From assembly GCF_000330505.1 (NCBI RefSeq), contig NW_004443692.1:620550-648283 (forward strand): a stretch of DNA of 27,734 nucleotides, given 5' to 3'. Below the pieces are notes generated by a model. The model saw nothing but the letters and a program-made list of their open reading frames with translations, was not told the origin of the DNA and ran no database searches. The stretch is from Entamoeba invadens IP1. Taxonomy: Eukaryota; Evosea; Mastigamoebida; Endamoebidae. The position numbers and the translations under genes were made by a program. How positions within the stretch are numbered: the stretch's first letter is position 1; each line of letters opens with the position of its first letter. This document shows positions 9,927 to 19,069 of the stretch, one piece after another.

Positions 9927-10583
9927 AATTTTATAACATAATTCAAATTAATTACTTTGTCATTATAAAATTAATATTTTATAAAAAAGTTATGTTTGTG
10001 ATTATATATATTTGATACAAATTGTTTTTTCTTAAATTTGGATTTTTTTGTTTTAAACAAATAAATTTGTTACCTTTTTTGTTAAAATAATAACAAATTA
10101 AAAATTAATAAAGATTCTAAAATCATATCATGTTTAAAACAACTGCCCAATTTATTACAAAATAACAAAAATCAATACCAGTTCATCAAAATTTTTCAAA
10201 TTTCATTTTTCTAAAATTTATTAATAATGAAAATTTAAAAGATTAAAAACCATTTGTTAGTTTATAAACTATAAAAATAAAAAGCCATTGAATCATTCAA
10301 TTTTTCATTCCCCAAAAACGCACCACAATTATTTTTATTACCAAATACAATAATTATATTATAAATTATATAATAAATATACCAACCCAAATCAATGAGA
10401 ATAGTTTAATTTTTTTAGAAGAAGAAATTGTTAAGAAACCATCCAATTAAGAACAGAAATCAAAGACACATCCCTCAGATTTGCTCGAAAAGAGCCATTT
10501 AAATCTTTCAAGTAAAAGTTAATCTCAAAGCACCAAAAATATATTAACAATTATCTTTTGAGATACTAAGAAAGCAGATAAGA
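9927..10583. other. AT-rich intergenic sequence upstream of TLDc-like gene
   Basis: No open frame or repeat of note. A GAAC occurs at 10451-10454 and a TTTAAAT at about 10498. Both are rather far from the ATG at 10584 to be called its core promoter with confidence. Confidence 0.5.
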
Positions 10584-11240
10584 ATGCAAAAGCAGGTACT
10601 TAACAACACACTTGAAAGTCTGATGAAAGACCTTTTCCTTATGAAGACTGAATTTTTGAAACAACTCTCTGCGGCTGAGGATAAAATCAAAAGAGTTCTT
10701 GGACAAGTAGACGCAGCACATTTGTTTAGTCCTACACCTCCCCCACAAGTGATCATTCATTGTGATGAAACCAAAAAGAGTTTTGATGTGATGAGTTTGT
10801 TTAAAACACAACGAGAGTCAAATGTCATATACAACAGCGATATCTCCGGATTTTCTCATGAAGAATTCAATAGTGTTGTGTTGAATCGCCCCGATATCAC
10901 TTTGTTGGTAACTACAGATGATGGAGTTCTTGGTGTTGTTTTGAGATCACCAGTGACTAAAATTGGCCAGTTTGGTATTGACGAAGATATGGAAGTTTTT
11001 GTATGTAAAGAAGGTGAAGTCAGAAAGATGAAGAAAAATCGAAGTGTTGACGGGTGGAGAAACTCGATAGAACTCTTTTTAGAAGGGAGCAATTTGTTTT
11101 GCGTCTCGTGGATGATGGGTGTTGCAGACTCGGATTTGAAAACTAGTTGGTTCCACGAACATTTCAATGAACATTACACAAAAAATTTGAATTTTCCTCA
11201 AACGTTTACAGTCAAAAGTGTTCTCGTGATCAAAAATTAA
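10584..11240 (+). CDS. TLDc-like domain protein with N-terminal coiled coil (218 aa)
   Basis: Single frame of 218 residues from the ATG at 10584. Residues 1-42 are Leu/Lys/Glu-rich with heptad spacing and should form a coiled coil. A proline linker (SPTPPPQ) follows, then a TLDc-type body from about residue 54. The body includes IYNSDISGF (about 80-88), the strand pair DITLLVTTDDGVLGVVL (about 101-117) and the terminal strand TFTVKSVLVIKN. This layout of short coiled coil plus TLDc body is common among small Entamoeba proteins. Their biochemical role is not established; TLDc domains in other eukaryotes bind the V-ATPase. There is no secretion signal. It is the most canonical of the three related proteins in the window. 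The C-terminus lacks the Trp/Phe ending of animal TLDc proteins. Confidence 0.8.
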   Translation: MQKQVLNNTLESLMKDLFLMKTEFLKQLSAAEDKIKRVLGQVDAAHLFSPTPPPQVIIHCDETKKSFDVMSLFKTQRESNVIYNSDISGFSHEEFNSVVLNRPDITLLVTTDDGVLGVVLRSPVTKIGQFGIDEDMEVFVCKEGEVRKMKKNRSVDGWRNSIELFLEGSNLFCVSWMMGVADSDLKTSWFHEHFNEHYTKNLNFPQTFTVKSVLVIKN

Positions 11241-11641
11241 TTTGTTATTTGTTTGTAGAATTGTGTTTTTAATAACATAGTTTTAATCTATTCCAACTCT
11301 AAGCCATTAATTTCAAATTCAAATTAGATGCGACAAATTTCATATTATTACTCAAAACTATTGTTTTTTCTATTTCTATATATATAATTATAATATATAT
11401 ACTAACATCATTATAATTATTTAATTATTATTTTTGGTTATAAATAATTGAGATTGATTTTTAATATAAAAAACTATAAAGTAATTATCCCTTTAAAATA
11501 CAATAAAAATAAGCAAAAACAACCAAATAAAAAAATTCTTCGATTATTTGGGACTTACATTTCTTACAAAGAGGACTTTTCAATAACTATTAATTATTAG
11601 AAATAAACTAAAATGAATAATACTAGTTAGTTACCAATACA
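11241..11641. other. AT-rich intergenic sequence upstream of TMK2
   Basis: About 400 bases without any supported gene. The last part presumably includes the TMK2 promoter. The GAAC element next to the start codon is listed separately. Confidence 0.55.
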
Positions 11642-11649
11642 AATGAACT
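11642..11649 (+). promoter_or_regulatory. AATGAACT core promoter element of TMK2
   Basis: AATGAACT at this position agrees with the consensus GAAC element of Entamoeba promoters and lies 13 bases before the TMK2 start at 11662. The ATG within it (11643) would open a short out-of-frame ORF. If transcription starts downstream of the element, as is usual, that ATG is not in the mRNA. Confidence 0.6.
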
Positions 11650-11661
11650 CAAAAACGAGTG

Positions 11662-13788
11662 ATGGTCAAAACGGAAGTGTTGCTTTTTTTGCTATTGACG
11701 TGCTCGTATTCGTTTTCAACTGTGTTCAACTTCTCGTCAACAACAGCAACAAAAGAGTGCGACATCGAGAAATGTAAGAAGATCAACAATCAATGCTTCT
11801 GCTCTGACACAATGGAATGTTCCAACAAAGAAGACTCCGCGATGTTCAAAGACTTAGTTTTCGAATTTTATCTCCCGCCACGAGCTTTTATTAACAACCA
11901 AGTTATCAAATTGAACGTATCGACCATATTCGACTTGTACAGTCCTCCTCCCAAATTTGCGTTGTATGTTAATAACAGTCCAAAACCATTTGTAATGTCA
12001 CTCGACATTTGGAATGATGAAGAAGTCGCATGTACACAGACAAAAATGATTTTACTCAACTCGCTAAGTAACTTTGGAAGTATTTTGAATGGAACAAACG
12101 AACTCAGGATAGTGTCGTACTCGAACATATTCTGTGTTTCGCGAATTGAAGTCAATGTGTCATATGACATACTAAACCCTGTCATCAAGAAAATCAATCC
12201 CCCACTTGGACCGACTCATGGAGGAACGGTCGTTAATTTATCTGCAGCATTTTTATATCCCGAATACGAGTATATGTGTTGTTTTGGAACAGACTGTGTA
12301 AATCTCACCAAGTTAACGTTCGGACCGATTAATACGGGCTATGATTATGATGATATGGATGTGTTGGAAATGACAAACAAAGAGATAGCAAATCGTAATG
12401 ATCTTGAATTTGGATTTGGTCGTTGTATCTCACCGAGTGGGTCGAATGGTTCTGTTGTGTTGAATGTGAGTTTTGCAGACTTTGATGTTGAGAGGACATA
12501 TTTGAATCCAAACAACGCAAGTTTTACTTTTTACAATTTGATAATCAAAGATATCGACTTAACTATCAACGCCGGAGAGTGTTATGCTGTAGTTGTAGTT
12601 GAAGGTGTCGTTTCCTCAGAAACTTCATTTTGTTTGATGCGCAGCGAGTCTTCAAATGAAACGAAAAAATATCGCGGGAGTGTGTATGACGCCAGTGTGT
12701 TATGTCGACTCGAAGGGTTTGATTTAGAACAGGAAGTAGGTAACGTGTATAGTTTTTCTGTAACTATAAATGGGTTAGATTATACTGATGAAGTTGATTA
12801 CACTGTAAAACAACCGGGTGATGTATCAAATGACAAAGGTTTTATCGTTATTGTCGTATTTATTATCTTTGGTATAGTGTTAATCGTTGTTGTCATTGGG
12901 TTTTTGATTTATAACAAATTGAAGAACAAGACTGATGATGAAGAGTATATCAGTGCAGAAGATGTTGTTCTTGGCGATTTGTTAGGTTCTGGAAGTTATG
13001 GGAATGTGTATTCTGCGTTATGGAGAGGGCAAGAAATTGCAGTCAAATTAATCCCGACGAAGGATATGTTACAGGACAATGTGTTACAGTTTACAAAAGA
13101 AGTGCAATTAATGAAAAAATTGAGACACCCATGTGTCTTACAATTCTTCGGAAGTGGCACTGATGCCAATTATATATTGATTGCAATGGAATTGATGAGC
13201 AGAGGGTCTGCACACACGCTATTAATCAACTCACACTTAACAATGAGTTGGGATAGACGGCTTCGGATGTTAAAGGATGCTGCGAGTGGGATGTTTTATC
13301 TTCACTCTTCGACACCGCCCATCATTCATAGAGACTTAAAGTCCCACAATTTGTTGGTTGATGAGAATTGGAAGGTCAAAGTGAGTGACTTTGGCTTGAG
13401 TAAAACAACGGTTGAAGCGTCCATGCCCGACGAGATATGTGGCACCTTAGCTTGGATGGCGCCTGAAATTTTGATGCGAAAAGGACAGACAACCAAAAGT
13501 GATGTCTACAGTTTTGCGATAGTTATGTGGGAGTTTCTTGCACGTAAGGAGCCATATCCGGACATTCCTCGATTCCACTTGATAGAGAAAGTCGGCGAGA
13601 TAGGGCTCAGACCTGACATCCCACCCAACAACCACATCACTTATTGTGAGTTGATGCAAAGATGTTGGGAACAAGATCCAAATCTACGACCGGATTTCTC
13701 AGAGATCATTCACTTACTTGACGACTTCATTAAAGAAGAGCCTGAGCAATCGGTGATCTCAGACAGCCCATCTATTTTTGAAGAATAA
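11662..13788 (+). CDS. Transmembrane TKL-type kinase with IPT/TIG-like ectodomain (TMK2)
   Basis: 708-residue intronless receptor-like kinase. The start is the ATG at 11662; the codon before it is GTG. Residues 1-19 are a signal peptide. A short Cys-rich segment follows, then an IPT/TIG-like domain from about 171 (PVIKKINPPLGPTHGGTVV). A single membrane helix lies at about 392-415. The kinase domain (about 430-700) has a glycine loop GSGSYGNVYSA from about 441, AVK lysine 462, HRDLKSHN (556-563), DFG (576-578) and GTLAWMAPE (594-602). All catalytic residues are present. The RD arginine and the activation-loop pattern are those of active TKL kinases. It belongs with Entamoeba transmembrane kinases and presumably signals from the plasma or phagosome membrane; the ligand is unknown. 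It differs clearly from TMK1, which has EGF-like repeats and HLD. Confidence 0.92.
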   Translation: MVKTEVLLFLLLTCSYSFSTVFNFSSTTATKECDIEKCKKINNQCFCSDTMECSNKEDSAMFKDLVFEFYLPPRAFINNQVIKLNVSTIFDLYSPPPKFALYVNNSPKPFVMSLDIWNDEEVACTQTKMILLNSLSNFGSILNGTNELRIVSYSNIFCVSRIEVNVSYDILNPVIKKINPPLGPTHGGTVVNLSAAFLYPEYEYMCCFGTDCVNLTKLTFGPINTGYDYDDMDVLEMTNKEIANRNDLEFGFGRCISPSGSNGSVVLNVSFADFDVERTYLNPNNASFTFYNLIIKDIDLTINAGECYAVVVVEGVVSSETSFCLMRSESSNETKKYRGSVYDASVLCRLEGFDLEQEVGNVYSFSVTINGLDYTDEVDYTVKQPGDVSNDKGFIVIVVFIIFGIVLIVVVIGFLIYNKLKNKTDDEEYISAEDVVLGDLLGSGSYGNVYSALWRGQEIAVKLIPTKDMLQDNVLQFTKEVQLMKKLRHPCVLQFFGSGTDANYILIAMELMSRGSAHTLLINSHLTMSWDRRLRMLKDAASGMFYLHSSTPPIIHRDLKSHNLLVDENWKVKVSDFGLSKTTVEASMPDEICGTLAWMAPEILMRKGQTTKSDVYSFAIVMWEFLARKEPYPDIPRFHLIEKVGEIGLRPDIPPNNHITYCELMQRCWEQDPNLRPDFSEIIHLLDDFIKEEPEQSVISDSPSIFEE

Positions 13789-13887
13789 CTCATGTTTTTT
13801 ATAACTTCTCTTTACTATTAAACAATAGAATATTTTTAATATTAACTATACACTATACTATATTATTTTTTTTTATAATTAATTTTA

Positions 13888-13940
13888 TACTATTAAATTA
13901 CTATTAAATTACTATTAAATTACTATTAAATTACTATTAA
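13888..13940. repeat. Tandem repeat of an 11-bp unit, about 4.8 copies
   Basis: The unit TACTATTAAAT is repeated four times without change and once more for nine bases. It lies about 100 bases downstream of the TMK2 stop codon. Less than two copies of the same unit occur near 23430. It is a minisatellite with no evident function. Confidence 0.85.
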
Positions 13941-15921
13941 CTCGCCGACTTACCTAATCCCCAACAAACCAATACTTTTAAAAAGAGCAGTGTTTTTGTT
14001 TTGTTGAAAAAATTATATTATACAGTGTAGTTCAATTATAGTAAAATGAAAATGTAATAACGAGTTCAAATCGTGAACTAATAAACAAATAAATTGTGAA
14101 AAAAAATGAAAAAAAATATAAAATTTCATGACAAAAAAGTAAAAAATGGCAAAATAAAAATAATGGTAAAATGCAATAACATTTATTACAAAACAAACAA
14201 ATATGTTTTTTATACATTAAACAAAAAAAATATTGGTTTTGAGTTGAAATGAAATACAAATTGCAAAAGTAACATGAACACATCAGTGATAATTAAAAAA
14301 CACACAAAATATATGTACACACAATAGTCTTTATAAAAAATATAAACTGTTCAAAAAACCCATTTTATTAACTGTGTATTTTTTCAGACAGTACGATGTA
14401 GCAAGATTTTTGACTGTTTTTTCTGTCTATAATATATTTTTATCATCTTTTGGTATTTACCATATTGTGAGTAATCTCTTGAAGAGTGTTTATCAAAAGA
14501 AATTAAAATATAACAATCATTAAAAACAAATTATAATGTCAAATCTATTATTATTTTTATAACAATTTCCCTCCATTACATATAATCCACATGTTTTTTA
14601 TATTGTTTTCTGACTTTTTGTCAAATATGTGGACTGTTTAACCAATTGTTTGTTAATGACTTTTGACAAGTTGATGTATATAGTTACATTTTTTTAATAA
14701 TCTATTGAAAAGAGTGTTTAAAATGAATAAGGTAAACCATAACTATGTTTATAATTTTTCAAACAACAAAAAATAAAACTTCTTTGTTTTCAATGCTATT
14801 TTATTGTTTTATTTGGTGTATATTTTTAATTTTTGTTGTTTTTTACATTATGAGTAATTTATCTTTTTATTGTCAATTAAATTTTTTAATTATTATTATT
14901 ATTATTCTTTATATTTGAATTGCTTGATAATCAATTGCAGAAACATCACTGTCTGTAAAAGCGATGTAAAATGAATTCATTTTATCGTTATGATATTTTA
15001 CAACTATTTCGACTCTATCATTTTCACTATAACACAGAAGCGTGTTACTCAATGTTAATAATTACGGCTATTATCAATGCGTCATTCAGTGAAAATAATT
15101 AATTGTGTTTTTTATTACGATTATTATAATTTATTTGTTTTGTCAAACAAGAAATGGCAAGTTTCACATTGGTTATGTGTGCTTTTATCATTGTATTTAG
15201 ATTTTATGAATAATTTTCTCTGAGTTGGCATACAATAGTCTATCTCGATAAGAATAACTATATTTTATTATGAATAACCATTTTTATGAGTCATTGTTTG
15301 TATTTTTATATTTATTAATATTTATAAAACTTTCGAACAGGACAAAAATTCAATTTAGATATTGAAACACCTTTTTGAAATTAAATACAGAAATCGAATA
15401 TTTAAAACTTTAGCTACTACCATAATCAATCTTTGTTGATTTTACACAATGACACTTTCACATAGAGATTGATTCAATTTATGAATAAATTGAATGTGTG
15501 AAAAATTTTTAAACGTTTGCTGCGTTTTATGGTTTTCTTTAATATATTTAAAAGTCAAAATTTGTTGTTATAAATTAATTGTTTCAAAATGCTACAATTA
15601 AGTTTTTTTATTGTTGAATTGTGTTGTACTTATTAAATAATAAATCAAATGATTAATTTGATAACTTTTAAATTTGCTTTCTTTTAAACTTACTAAATCA
15701 TCATTTTCAATTTTAAAAACAAACATCAAGTTGTCGCAATTGACTGTTTATGGGTTAATACAACCACAACAACAAAACTATATTACGTATCCGAAACGTC
15801 AATTTTATTAACGTAAGTATCAAAAAATCAACCATTGTTCGAGTTTACAAATATTTTTAATTATTTTTTGTTTTTAATTAATGTTTTAGAAATGATACAA
15901 AATGTTTTTTTCAACTTGTAA
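13941..15921. other. 2-kb AT-rich stretch without a supported gene
   Basis: No coding frame with credible composition was found; the frame on the minus strand at 14032-14283 is a low-complexity Phe/Cys string without a plausible fold. No TIR pair was located. It may contain old repeat remains. Confidence 0.55.
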
Positions 15922-15930
15922 CAATAAATA
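15922..15930. repeat. Left target-site duplication of MULE
   Basis: CAATAAATA directly precedes the left terminal repeat. The same nine bases follow the right one at 18601-18609. A 9-bp exact duplication is typical for Mutator-like elements. Confidence 0.9.
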
Positions 15931-18600
15931 AGGTTCACGATTTTACACCGACAGCAGTGCACATTAGTTCAATAAACTATTTTATATCAATAACATTTTT
16001 TTAAAATCAAAATTGATAATTTTTAATTTTACCAATTTTTAAAACATGATTACGAATTATTCTAATTCTTAAAAACCAGATCGAATTAAATTCACAAAAT
16101 AACAAACCCTTTATTAATATAATATATATAGTAGATCTTTCTGATAATTATTGTTTACTAATCGTAATACTATTAATTATTTTATAAAAACTTTTAATTT
16201 CAAACAAAGATGTCAAGCACAGCAATTATTATTTCAAGAGAAAATGATAAAGAAGAAATTGTGGATGATTACCATTTTGAAACTCCGAATGATGTAATCA
16301 ATAATATATGTCAATCTTTTCAAAATTATTCTTTCTCGTCTCAAGCATCAACAATGAAAAGTTCTTCTATCATGAATATCAAAGGAAGTAAAATATCTCT
16401 TTTTGACTGCAAATAGTCATTCAAATAGTTCAAACCAATATTTTAAATATACATTTACTCATTGTCCATGTAAACTTGTTTTAGTACTGTCCAAACAAAA
16501 GAACAGAGTCGTTCAAATTACACTTAAACACCTACACACTCATAACTTTGATATTCTTCCTTGTAAAATTTATCCATTTTTTACAGATGAAGAAAGAGTT
16601 GAAATGATAGCAAAACATAAACTTGGGGTATCTCCAGAAAATAATAAAAAGGATTTAAATCTTCCGTTTTCAAGTGTAAAAATTGGATCTATTGTAAGAA
16701 AATGCGCAGAGAAAACTGGTAGAGTACAAAGTATTGATTTGGCTGAGTATTTAAAAACTTTGGAAAACTGGAGCATGTTATGATAAAGTCAAAAAGTGGA
16801 GTGTTTGTTGGTTGTGTAGCGATAAACGAACTTTTATGTAAAAATTGCAACATTGAAGAACTAATTTTGGATGACACTTGTGGGACAAATGAATTTGAAA
16901 TGCCTTTATCTGTAGGAATTCTTGTAGACAAAAGTAGTCATAGTCACTGTGTGTTTTTTCGATAACACCAAACAGAACTTCCGAATCGTTCAAAATGGTA
17001 TTAACTATCCTAAAACGAAGTGTAAATCCAAGAGTGATTATTTGTGATAGGTGTCAAAGTCAAACTGTAGCCATAAAAGAAGTATATCCCACAGTTTTTA
17101 TAGTGTATTCTACGGTGCATTTAAGACGTAATCTTGTTGCGGCTTTTGGCAAGTGCCACCCAATTATTACAATTTACAATAAAGTCGTTTTTGGAGGTTG
17201 TGAAAAAGAAGAAGTGTTATTAAATGAATTGAATAAATTAGTAATTAAAGATTGTAATAATCAAATTCAAAAATATTTAGATGAAGAAGATGTTTTTGGT
17301 GGAAATTGCATTCTTAATACTGATCAATTAATCGAATCACTCAACCAATGTGCTATCGAATCAAAAGAGAAAGGAGTCACTTTAACCAAGTCGAGAATGA
17401 TAATTGACCTTCTCAAATGTGCAAAATCGTGGCTACCAAGCTCAACAAATAAATAAACAATGTCAACAACGTCAAGTGGAATTGAAGGATTTTTTGGGTG
17501 GCTTAAGCGAAGAACATTGCATGAAAAACTTAAATTAGTCGAACTTGTTAAATGTATTATTGAATGTGCTCAAGACTTGGAACTTAAAGCCAGTCTTTTG
17601 GAACTCAACAGCGAAGAAAAAACACACTCAATCTTTTCTGTGAAGATAATGTCGCTTTAAGTCTTACTAAAACAGCAGTTTCTGATCTTCTTTATAGTTT
17701 TAAAATGGCGAACAATCAATACACACTAAAAATATGGGAACAACAAGAACACAAAACAGACAAAAAGGGTGTACATGTTGTTCTTATAGTAAAACTGGTG
17801 TTCCATGTCCTCATCTTGTGAATTCTTATATCGTATCATTGACAAAAATTCCACTTTGTTTGTTCAAATTAAACAGAACCAAGTCCGTACGAGTAGTATG
17901 TACTCATGAGTGCAAAATATACAATCCTGAGAATTATGGTTCTATTTCCTATACAGATTATCAAATGGTTCTTGAGAAATTTTATCCCAACGCAAAGGAG
18001 AACCCCAGTTTGCTTCCATTGGTGATAAAAGTTTTTGAAGGAGAGAAAGTTTTTTTCGAAGACAAAAAAGAAGAAAAAATAGAAATCGAAGAGGGTGTAA
18101 AAAGAATATCATTTTCTAGAACAGAAAAATCTATGATAACAATTGGGGATGAAACTGTATCTATGATTAAGAGTACAACCATTGAACGGATAAAGGATCC
18201 CAAAAAGGTAAGTAAAATGAAGCAAATACGCGCAGCCAACCTAGTTACATATTCAGAAGGATCTAAAAAAAACCTCCAAAAAAAGAGAGTGTGTTATATT
18301 TGTAACCAGTTGGGACTTTATTCTAAGTGTTGTCCAGAACGAGTTAATTTTGGTGAATAACAATAAATAACTATTAAAAGTTTATTAATTTATTAATAAT
18401 AAATTAAAAAATAATATAAATAAAAGTTATTATTGTTAATTATAATTAAATATAACTATAAATTATTCAACAGATGTTATGTACTTTGTAATTATATAAT
18501 TTAGAAAACAAAAATTCAATTTTGATTTAAAAAAATGTTATTGATATAAAATAGTTTATTAAATTAATGTGCACTAGTGTCGGTGTAAAATCGTGAACCT
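15931..18600 (+). mobile_element. Mutator-like DNA transposon (EMULE type), 2670 bp
   Basis: The ends are long inverted repeats, 15931-16016 and 18516-18600. They begin AGGTTCACGATTTTACACCG on each inward strand and match over about 85 bases, with about four substitutions and one single-base gap. A 9-bp duplication flanks the element. Inside is one transposase-like reading direction on the plus strand, interrupted by frameshifts. Superfamily follows from the FLYWCH/FAR1-like N-terminus, MULE DDE core and SWIM finger. MULEs are known in Entamoeba. The close similarity of the two ends suggests insertion not very long ago, or that the ends are maintained by in-trans activity. Confidence 0.93.
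16210..18360 (+). pseudogene. Broken MULE transposase
   Basis: Reads as one protein over six consecutive segments. Order: acidic N-terminus; Cys/His DNA-binding region (FDC at about 16400, HCPC, HLHTHN); DDE core with first Asp in ILDDTCGTN (16870-16875), second Asp in IICDR (17046-17048) and Glu in SGIEGFF (17484-17486); SWIM finger C-x-C...PCPH near 17770-17815; C-terminal CYIC...CC knuckle near 18285-18335. Shifts of frame occur near 16393-16412, 16770-16785, the T6 run 16954-16959, the A6 run 17617-17622 and the AAAAAGGG at 17762-17769. A TAA stands in frame at 17454-17456. All three acidic catalytic positions are still visible, so inactivation seems due to the breaks. Most lie at homopolymers, and read error could explain a part. 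Confidence 0.9.
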
Positions 18601-18609
18601 CAATAAATA

Positions 18610-19069
18610 TTATATTTTACTATAATTTGTTAAAGCCGACTTTTTCCACCAACTCTTTATTATTTAGGTTGTAATTTTTGTTCTGTTTTGCTTTTAAATT
18701 TTTATATAAAAAAATAAATGCACAAAACGATTTTTTGGTACAAAAATTAAAAATAATTCCATTATGATAATTTTATATTATTTATTTTTATCTATTTTTT
18801 CAGGAAAATCACCTAATAATATATCAAAATTATTTAAACAATTTTGGAACAAATTATTAAAAAACTATTAACAGGTTTTATTTTTTGTGTTTTTTTTCTG
18901 CACAGTTATTTCACCACAAAAACAATAATGCCACAAAAATATTATACTATTAGTGAATTAATTTTTTATATTTATTTAATTATAAAACAATTAATTACTT
19001 TTATTTAATTAAATATAGTTATTCATGTCATTATTAATCTTTGTTTTGCAAAATAAACTTAAAAACAAA
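18610..19069. other. AT-rich spacer between MULE and piggyBac remnants
   Basis: No gene. It should contain the left end of the piggyBac element if that is preserved. Several TTAA sites occur, but none is followed by a sequence that I could match in inverse orientation downstream of 21288. Confidence 0.5.

Noticed and set aside
11659..11661. GTG just before the TMK2 ATG as a start codon
   Set aside because: It is in frame and open, but eukaryotic initiation is at ATG; the ATG at 11662 is used.
11643..11778. Out-of-frame upstream ORF overlapping the TMK2 start
   Set aside because: Its ATG is inside the AATGAACT promoter element, so it probably lies upstream of the transcript start.
13930..13999. 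Similarity of the minisatellite flank with 23395-23445 (AAAAAGAGCAGT, AACTCGCC/GGCGAGTT)
   Set aside because: Shared words occur in different order and orientation; no colinear alignment could be made by eye.
14032..14283. 83-codon minus-strand frame rich in Phe, Cys and Leu
   Set aside because: Low-complexity A-rich DNA read in reverse; no start context and no conserved pattern.
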